Of a DNA stretch of 13,651 bases, positions 8,113 through 13,651 are shown piece after piece. This DNA is from Micrococcales bacterium. GTDB lineage: Bacteria; Actinomycetota; Actinomycetes; S36-B12; UBA10799. The translations under genes were made by a program, and so were the position numbers. The stretch is from the NCBI GenBank assembly GCA_023252115.1, contig JAHEXM010000014.1:1-13651 (forward strand), read 5' to 3'. A model generated the notes under the pieces. That model was not told the origin of the DNA. It searched no databases and saw only the letters and a list, made by a program, of their open reading frames with translations. Each line of letters starts with the position of its first letter. Within the stretch, counting starts at the first letter, position 1.

Positions 8113-9297
8113 TCAGTCGAGAAGGGCGTCAACGAAAGCGACGGGGTCAAAGGGCGCAAGATCATCAGCGCCTTCACCCAGTCCTACGAGTTTGACCGGA
8201 ACACCAAGTTCACGCTGGATTGCGATCACGATGCCACCTTTGGCTGTGCCATCCAATTTCGTCAGGACGACTCCGGTTACGTCAACGACCTCACCGAAGA
8301 CCCGGGCCTGGGCAAGCCCGTTCTGACCCGTGGTCGCATCCAGAACCAGCAACACTTCGGTCACCGGCGCACGCTTCTCAATGACCCTTTTAACCTTGCC
8401 AAGCTCATCCATCAAACCGACTTTGGTGTGCAGACGACCAGCCGTATCGACCAAGACCACATCGACCTCAGCGTCGATACCGGAAACCACCGCATCGAAT
8501 GCGACAGACGCTGGGTCGCCCCCCTCCGGTCCACGAATAACTGGAACCCCAATGCGCGTTCCCCAGGTGAGCAGTTGCTCGCTCGCGGCGGCACGGAAGG
8601 TATCGGCGGCAGCCAAGACAACGTCCTTGTCTTCTGCCACCAGGAGCCGGGCAAGTTTGCCGGTTGTCGTCGTTTTGCCGGTTCCGTTCACACCCACGAC
8701 CATGACAACGGCTGGAACATCAAGCGCCACATTGCGATTGACCGCCAGACTCCGATCCATCGACGGGTCAACCAAAGCCAGAAGTTCCTGCTTGAGCATC
8801 TCGCGCACAACGGCCGGATCGGAGTTGCCTTCGACTTTGACCCGCTCGCGCAACCTGTCCATTAATTCCGTGGTCGGTCCAACCCCCAGGTCCGCCGTAA
8901 GCAGCGCCTCTTCAACTTCGTCCCAGGTCGCGTCATCGAGCGTTGACCGCGACAGCAACGCCAAAAGGCCTTTACCCAACGCATTGTTGCTGCGCGCAAG
9001 TCGGGCACGAAGTCGAACAAGGCGACCGACTGCGGGTTCGGGTGTCTCTATCTCGGGTTCGACGGCTGTGGTCGGGGCCACGGCTGGCGTTGCAGCGCGG
9101 TCAAGGACCGCCGTTCCACTACCACCACCGGAATTGGAATCGCCATCGCCGCCTCCGCCTGCTGTGCCTACGGAGGCTTGCGTCGGCGCCGGGCTGACGG
9201 GCTTGCGTGACCGGCCACGAACCAACGCAACGCCGACCACGATTGCGACTATCAGAATCGCCACGCCTATGACGATGTACAGCACCACGGAATCCAT
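8113..9297 (-). CDS. ftsY: Signal recognition particle receptor FtsY
   Basis: FtsY is the membrane-associated SRP receptor GTPase, which forms a twin-GTPase heterodimer with Ffh at the membrane. The 394 residues show: one N-terminal membrane segment (about 4-26) followed by RGRSRK, as in other actinobacterial FtsY; a disordered Gly/Ser/Pro/Thr-rich linker (about 31-88) in place of the acidic A domain of E. coli; and the NG domain (about 90-394). Its motifs are P-loop GVNGTGKT (202-209), insertion-box DTFRAAA (232-238), DTAGR (284-288), TKLDG (346-350) and GLGEG (372-376). The ATG has no clear ribosome binding site in the preceding 20 bases, so a short or absent leader is possible. In many actinobacteria ftsY directly follows smc; here a divergent gene separates them, so ftsY needs its own promoter in 9298-9458, which I could not pin down. 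Confidence 0.97.
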   Translation of the reverse strand: MDSVVLYIVIGVAILIVAIVVGVALVRGRSRKPVSPAPTQASVGTAGGGGDGDSNSGGGSGTAVLDRAATPAVAPTTAVEPEIETPEPAVGRLVRLRARLARSNNALGKGLLALLSRSTLDDATWDEVEEALLTADLGVGPTTELMDRLRERVKVEGNSDPAVVREMLKQELLALVDPSMDRSLAVNRNVALDVPAVVMVVGVNGTGKTTTTGKLARLLVAEDKDVVLAAADTFRAAASEQLLTWGTRIGVPVIRGPEGGDPASVAFDAVVSGIDAEVDVVLVDTAGRLHTKVGLMDELGKVKRVIEKRAPVTEVLLVLDATTGQNGLAQARVFGEVVDVTGVVLTKLDGTAKGGIVIAIQRELGVPVKLVGLGEGADDLAPFDPVAFVDALLD

Positions 9298-9340
9298 GCC
9301 GTCAGTGTTTCAGAGTCAGGATGAGTCGAGTCCGCCCCCG

Positions 9341-9369
9341 CCGAAAGTGCCCAATTGCCACACTTTCGG
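9341..9369. promoter_or_regulatory. Perfect 9-bp dyad in the ftsY/lipoprotein divergent region
   Basis: CCGAAAGTG (9341-9349) and CACTTTCGG (9361-9369) are perfect inverted repeats around an 11-base centre. They lie 44 bases upstream of the ftsY ATG and 89 bases upstream of the lipoprotein start. Arm centres are 20 bases apart, about two helical turns, which fits an operator for a dimeric regulator. No T-tract flanks it, so a terminator is less likely. Three GAGTC copies (9313, 9323, 9328) sit between it and ftsY. TTGACT (9378-9383) is present but has no well-placed -10. Confidence 0.45.
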
Positions 9370-9458
9370 ATTAGGCGTTGACTGACGCGGGAGGCAACAT
9401 CCAAGGGATTTAGCTAGCCTCACTGGCGAGATGATCAACAATCCACCGGGAGCGTTTC

Positions 9459-10880
9459 ATGCGGCACGCACGCCAAGTTGTTGCCCTGCTGGCTACGGCC
9501 TCGATTATCGCGGTCGCTTCGGGCTGCGCTGCAACTACTAATTCCGCTAAGCCGTCGGACCAGGCAGCGAGCGGGTCAAGTGAATGTGTGCCCTTCCCTA
9601 AATCGCAGCTAGCACCTAATCCCAAACCCGGAACACCACCGGCATTTGGCGACCCCACCACCAAAGACGCATTGGTCAAAATGCAGCAAGCGATCATCGA
9701 CAAAGCCAAGACCCTGTCACCGACCGGAACATACTGCGCAGAGGGCCAGACAGACCCGGGAGTAGCAAAATGCAACAAGGGCTACTGGGGGTTCACTTAC
9801 TCGACAGAACCGGGCGCCCAGAACAACTGCAATTTCTTCTACTCACGTGTCGACAACTCGTACTGGACGCAAGTCACCCCGATTGTGCTCTCGCAGTACT
9901 ACGACTACCTCAACTTGATAACGGATGGCGTTGACATTCAGAACCAGAGCGTCGGCCCGCACACCACGATCACTCAACCCGACAAGGTCGCCCTGATGTT
10001 TGGGAAATCCGCTTCGAGGAATGGACCGGCGGTTCCCTATGCGTCACTTCCGCTCACCGGCGGCAAGCTCGACGTGAATTCGGTCAATGCGCTGGTAGCA
10101 AAGACAACCACTGACACATCAGGAACGACACCGGTCGACAAGAACACAAAAAAGCCCGTCGGGCCCAATCCAATGTTCGCTGGTGCCGGTGCCGCGGCGG
10201 ACTGCTTTAACGTGTGGATCGCCCCACCGGACGGCAAGACCGTGCCGACGACAACGACCCCTGTCGAAGATGTCCCAGTCAAAGCAGGGACCTCTTTCTA
10301 CTGCGCGATCAGCACTGCCGCTGGCCAGGGAACTGCCTACGCTGAAGTCAACATGTTGACGCCGACTGCCACCTCAGTGCCCGTCACGGTGGTCACCCAA
10401 CAGCCTGGCGGCGAGGCAAATCTCCTGCGTAAGCCGGGTGGCTCAACTTCATTCAGCCCGGACAACGTGTTGTGGCCAGTCAACATCCCCGAAGTCACTC
10501 AAGCGCAGACAGCAGCGCTGCCGGTGCCGGCATCGTGTGTAAATGCCGGGAGCAATGGATCATCTCCAACTGATTGCGTACACCTGTGGCTCACTGGGAT
10601 TGCACCGGACAACGCCGGGCAAGGCGGGGTGCCCTTCACCAGTTGCCGGGTGTTTGTCGTTCTGGAAACTGACAAGACCCAAGTTGCCGGCACAGCTTCG
10701 AAATACCAGGTCCCAACAGATGGCTTTACCGCTCACATCTCGTTGGCGAAAAATAAGCGTGCCCAATCGGCATCAGACAACGACTTGGCCACGTGCCAGC
10801 GGACGTACGACCTCAACACGTCGTTGGGTCTGCCAGGAAACGGCGCACCGCCACCTGGCGCTGGATCAGACTTGAACTAG
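9459..10880 (+). CDS. Putative cysteine-rich lipoprotein, function unknown
   Basis: I do not recognise this 473-residue protein. The N-terminus (MRHARQVVALLATASIIAVASGC) is a signal peptide ending in a lipobox-like site with Cys23; Ala at -3 instead of Leu/Val/Ile makes it slightly atypical. A Ser/Thr/Ala linker follows. The mature part has ten more cysteines (43, 93, 105, 124, 249, 282, 360, 373, 396, 446), an even number that suggests disulfides outside the membrane. An aromatic-rich block occurs at 108-152 (YWGFTYS, NFFYSRVDNSYW, SQYYDY). A Thr/Pro/Lys linker (about 216-240) divides two regions, and the tail is Gly/Pro-rich. No catalytic motif was seen. GGGAG lies six bases before the ATG. 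It is the only clear plus-strand gene, divergent from ftsY and convergent with smc (23 bases apart), and it interrupts the usual smc-ftsY linkage. A cell-envelope or extracellular binding role is a guess. Confidence 0.85.
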   Translation: MRHARQVVALLATASIIAVASGCAATTNSAKPSDQAASGSSECVPFPKSQLAPNPKPGTPPAFGDPTTKDALVKMQQAIIDKAKTLSPTGTYCAEGQTDPGVAKCNKGYWGFTYSTEPGAQNNCNFFYSRVDNSYWTQVTPIVLSQYYDYLNLITDGVDIQNQSVGPHTTITQPDKVALMFGKSASRNGPAVPYASLPLTGGKLDVNSVNALVAKTTTDTSGTTPVDKNTKKPVGPNPMFAGAGAAADCFNVWIAPPDGKTVPTTTTPVEDVPVKAGTSFYCAISTAAGQGTAYAEVNMLTPTATSVPVTVVTQQPGGEANLLRKPGGSTSFSPDNVLWPVNIPEVTQAQTAALPVPASCVNAGSNGSSPTDCVHLWLTGIAPDNAGQGGVPFTSCRVFVVLETDKTQVAGTASKYQVPTDGFTAHISLAKNKRAQSASDNDLATCQRTYDLNTSLGLPGNGAPPPGAGSDLN

Positions 10881-10895
10881 TCGGGAGTCGCCGAC
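10880..10895. terminator. Small hairpin between convergent lipoprotein and smc genes
   Basis: GTCGG (10880-10884) and CCGAC (10891-10895) form a 5-bp stem with a 6-base loop in the 23-base space between the two stop codons. It could serve transcripts from both sides. It is short and has no T-tract, so this is weak. Confidence 0.25.
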
Positions 10896-10903
10896 GCGCA
10901 TTC

Positions 10904-13651
10904 TCAGACGTTTTGGAGTTCGCGCAAGCGTTGGCTAATCACGGCCGTAACTCCATCGCGCATCGTGATGCCGTAGAGCGCATCACCGATCTCCATCGTG
11001 CGCTTCTGGTGGGTGATGACCAAGAGCTGACTTGATGCGCGCAGCTCTTCGAGGATCACCAATAGGCGGCCCAAGTTGGTGTCGTCGAGCGCGGCCTCGA
11101 CCTCGTCGAGCAAGTAGAACGGGCTCGGGCGGGCCTTGAAGAGCGAGATCAGGAACGCGACCGCGGTGAGCGAGCGCTCGCCACCGGACAGCAGCGATAG
11201 CCGCTTAACCTTCTTGCCTGCCGGGCGCGCTTCAACTTCAATTCCGGTGTTCAACAGATCGGTTGGATCAGTCAGAACTAGCCGACCCTCACCACCTGGG
11301 AACAGTCGAGAAAACACATCCGCGAACTGCTCCTGGACATCGACAAATGCTTCCGAAAATACCTGCTGCACGCGCTCGTCTACGTCCGCAACAATGTCGA
11401 GTAAGTCCTTGCGACTCTGTTTCAAGTCTTCAAGCTGAGTAGTTAAGAACGCGTGGCGCTCCTCCATCGCGGTGAACTCTTCAAGTGCCAGCGGATTGAC
11501 GCGACCAAGCAGCGCCATCGACTTTTCGGCGGTACTTAGGCGCTTTTCTTGTTCCTCCCGAACAAATGGGTACGGCTGTGCGGCCGGTGCTTCGGGATCA
11601 ACTTCGTCACCCACGGCGATGCCAGACGGCGGCACCAGAACATCAGGACTGTATTCGGCCAACAGGGACTCTGAGTCCACTCCGAACTCTTCAAGAGCCT
11701 TTGTTTCAATCTGCTCAACACGCATTCGCTGCTCGGCACGTGCAACTTCATCGCTGTGAACGGCGCTGGTCAGTTGCTCAAGAGTGGCGGCCAATTCACG
11801 TGCGAGGCTGCGAATCTCTGTCAACTCGGCTTCGCGTTTGGTTCGGGCGCTATCAACCGTGAAGCGCGCTTGCTCTGACTCAGCAAGGGTTGATTCCAAC
11901 CTAGCTGCAGCACCTTCCGCGACGGCCAACACAGCAATGGCGACCAACGCTTGGCGCTCGCGTTGCTCGCGAAGCTCACGCGCCCGGATTCGCGCTTCAC
12001 GCTCAGCTTCGGCAGCAGCAGTCAGTTCGTCGATACGCGCTTTGAATGAAGTCGCACGCTCTTCTCCCGTTCGTAACGCTAACCGCGATTCGAGTTCGCG
12101 CTGACGTGCTGCGCCCACTGCCTCGCGCCATTCGTCAAGTTGCGCCGCATCCGGTCCCGCCTCGAGATCGGACTCGGAACTGTTGATATTTGCCAATTGC
12201 TGCTGCGCGGCAATAACAGCCTGATTGTCGGCTTCGAGTCCTTGTTGTGCGGCAATAAGCGCACGGCTTAGTCGCCCACATTCTTCGTCCGTGGCCGCCC
12301 GCTGTGATTCAAGCAATGCGATTTGCTGCGTCCGCTGCGTGAGCGAGGCCTGCGAGAGCTCCAATTGTTCGGCGATCTGGGCCAGCGCACTCACGCGCGA
12401 CTCGAGCTGCCCGACGCTTACCTGTACCGCTTCATCAAGTCGGTGACAACTGTCGAGGACTTGGGCACGTTGCGATTGAGCTTGCTCAAGTGCCGCAGCG
12501 ATTTGAATACGACCAGCATCTGCCGAGCCGCCGGTGGCACTGGTTGCAGACAAGGTGTCGCCATCGCGCGTAACCACGGTGAGATCCGGCTGCGCTGAGA
12601 TTACGTATTGGGCACCGTCAAGATTGTCGACGATGACGACATTTCGCAAAACGCGGCGAATGGCGTGCTCAATCGAATGAGCGCACTGCACGACATCTAG
12701 CGCAGACACAGTTCCGCTCGGCAAACCGAGCTCAAGTGCTTGCGCGGAATGACCGCCCGGCGCGCCAATGACAATTGAAGTTCTACCAGCTTCCGATTGG
12801 CGCAGATGCTGCAGCGCAGCCACGGCTTGGGCAACATCCGCGACAGCAACGGCATCTGCACTTGAAGCCAGCGCTGCAGCGATGGCCTGTTCATAGCCGG
12901 CTTCAATACGGACGAGGTCAGCAACTGTGCCCAGCGTTGCGCCGAAATCCGCCAACGCGTGCGCGCCGCCGGCAGAGTCCATCCGCATCGCTAACGCTTC
13001 AATCCGCGCATCCAAACCAGCGAGATCGCGTTGCGCCTCATTCTGCTGAGTACGGCTAACGCCGAGGGCGGATTCGGCTTCATCTCGAAGCTGCACCGCT
13101 GCTTCGTGGTTGGCGACCAAGCCACGTGTCGTGTCGTCTAGCCCATCATCGGCACCAGCAAATTGTTCAAGTTCCTCAGTCGCTAAGGCCAAACGTTGGC
13201 GCGCGTGATCGATTTGTTCGCCAAGACGGGCTATTTCGGCAGTACGTGCGTCTACTCGCGAAGACGCGGCACGCACATCACCCTCGAAGCGGGCAACTGT
13301 TTCGCGCCGATCCGCGACTTGCGCAATGTAGCGATCCGCAAGCTGTTGCCCAGCCTCGAATTGCTGCTCTGCAGCTGTCCGTGAATGCTGCGCGGAATCA
13401 AGTTCAGCAAGGAGGCGCTGCACTTCGCGGGTTTGATCGTCAAACGCTTGAGCCACCTCGGCAGCTTGGCGATCAAGCTGCTCGGGGTCGATCGAGGACG
13501 ACTGCTCGGTTTCTACGACCTGGGCGTTGCGAACTCTTTCGGTTGCCAGCGAAACCAGGCCAGCGAAACGCTCGCGCAACGCGACCAAACGCAAATGCAA
13601 TTCGTGAATGCGTGCAGATTCAGGGGCCTGGGCCACGGACTCTGCTTCAAG
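10904..13651 (-). CDS. smc: Chromosome segregation/condensation ATPase Smc, C-terminal 915 residues (5' end off right edge)
   Basis: Smc dimerises through its hinge and, with ScpA and ScpB, organises the nucleoid. The frame is open to the right edge, so the apparent GTG start near 13636 is an internal valine codon. Actinobacterial Smc is usually near 1,200 residues, so roughly 280 are missing, including Walker A. Visible in order: coiled coil rich in Glu, Gln, Arg and Ala (about 1-225); hinge (about 230-390, with LRIEAGYEQAIAAAL-like and RNVVIVDNLDGAQY stretches); returning coiled coil (about 390-740); and the C-terminal ATPase head with signature LSGGE (about 821-825), Walker B PFYLLDEVEAALDD (about 844-857) and the switch-region VITHQKRTME. 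The head is intact. The next gene in this direction would normally be ftsY, but a plus-strand lipoprotein gene intervenes. Confidence 0.97.
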   Translation of the reverse strand, partial: LEAESVAQAPESARIHELHLRLVALRERFAGLVSLATERVRNAQVVETEQSSSIDPEQLDRQAAEVAQAFDDQTREVQRLLAELDSAQHSRTAAEQQFEAGQQLADRYIAQVADRRETVARFEGDVRAASSRVDARTAEIARLGEQIDHARQRLALATEELEQFAGADDGLDDTTRGLVANHEAAVQLRDEAESALGVSRTQQNEAQRDLAGLDARIEALAMRMDSAGGAHALADFGATLGTVADLVRIEAGYEQAIAAALASSADAVAVADVAQAVAALQHLRQSEAGRTSIVIGAPGGHSAQALELGLPSGTVSALDVVQCAHSIEHAIRRVLRNVVIVDNLDGAQYVISAQPDLTVVTRDGDTLSATSATGGSADAGRIQIAAALEQAQSQRAQVLDSCHRLDEAVQVSVGQLESRVSALAQIAEQLELSQASLTQRTQQIALLESQRAATDEECGRLSRALIAAQQGLEADNQAVIAAQQQLANINSSESDLEAGPDAAQLDEWREAVGAARQRELESRLALRTGEERATSFKARIDELTAAAEAEREARIRARELREQRERQALVAIAVLAVAEGAAARLESTLAESEQARFTVDSARTKREAELTEIRSLARELAATLEQLTSAVHSDEVARAEQRMRVEQIETKALEEFGVDSESLLAEYSPDVLVPPSGIAVGDEVDPEAPAAQPYPFVREEQEKRLSTAEKSMALLGRVNPLALEEFTAMEERHAFLTTQLEDLKQSRKDLLDIVADVDERVQQVFSEAFVDVQEQFADVFSRLFPGGEGRLVLTDPTDLLNTGIEVEARPAGKKVKRLSLLSGGERSLTAVAFLISLFKARPSPFYLLDEVEAALDDTNLGRLLVILEELRASSQLLVITHQKRTMEIGDALYGITMRDGVTAVISQRLRELQNV

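Noticed and set aside
8330..9385. A 351-codon plus-strand open frame opposite ftsY
   Set aside because: It is antisense to the intact ftsY, and its Ser/Thr/Ala/Pro-rich product has no recognisable domain, so it is a shadow frame.
9378..9420. TTGACT as a -35 box for the lipoprotein gene
   Set aside because: No -10-like hexamer occurs at 16-18 bases. The nearest AT-containing stretch (GATTTAGCT) is about 23 bases away.
13634..13636. GTG near the right edge as the start of smc
   Set aside because: The frame continues upstream to the window edge (Leu-Glu-Ala-Glu-Ser), and the N-terminal ATPase half with Walker A is missing, so this valine codon is internal.

Overview
The window is a piece of an actinobacterial (Actinomycetota) chromosome. 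The minus-strand order smc, ftsY, amtB, glnK, glnD, ffh is the arrangement known from Mycobacterium and Streptomyces. The protein families fit: FtsY has an N-terminal membrane anchor, Ffh has a basic C-terminal tail ending in a Gly-rich and Ala-rich stretch, and PII carries Tyr51 next to a GlnD. Base composition looks moderate for the phylum (by eye in the high fifties per cent G+C), so a streamlined or aquatic lineage is possible. I cannot place it below phylum.

Layout, right to left along the main (minus) strand: the C-terminal three quarters of smc (chromosome condensation; its 5' end is off the right edge); a plus-strand gene for an unrecognised cysteine-rich lipoprotein, convergent with smc and divergent from ftsY; ftsY (SRP receptor); a 319-base gap holding the ftsY terminator region and a nitrogen-control operator; amtB and glnK, overlapping by four bases; a 309-base gap with three inverted repeats; glnD; ffh nine bases behind glnD; an MFS transporter whose GTG start abuts the ffh stop codon; and at the left edge the start of a secreted protein.

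Two themes are interleaved. SRP targeting is covered by ffh and ftsY: Ffh binds signal sequences and SRP RNA, and FtsY receives the complex at the membrane. Nitrogen control is covered by amtB, glnK and glnD: ammonium channel, PII regulator that plugs it, and the bifunctional enzyme that modifies PII at Tyr51. Upstream of amtB lie four half-sites matching the actinobacterial GlnR box, so amtB-glnK is very likely under GlnR control.

Most of the window is conserved housekeeping sequence. The less ordinary parts are the phased GlnR half-sites, the lipoprotein gene inserted between smc and ftsY, the inverted repeats separating glnK from glnD, and the two partly or wholly unrecognised exported proteins. 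No mobile element, CRISPR array, tRNA or rRNA was found.
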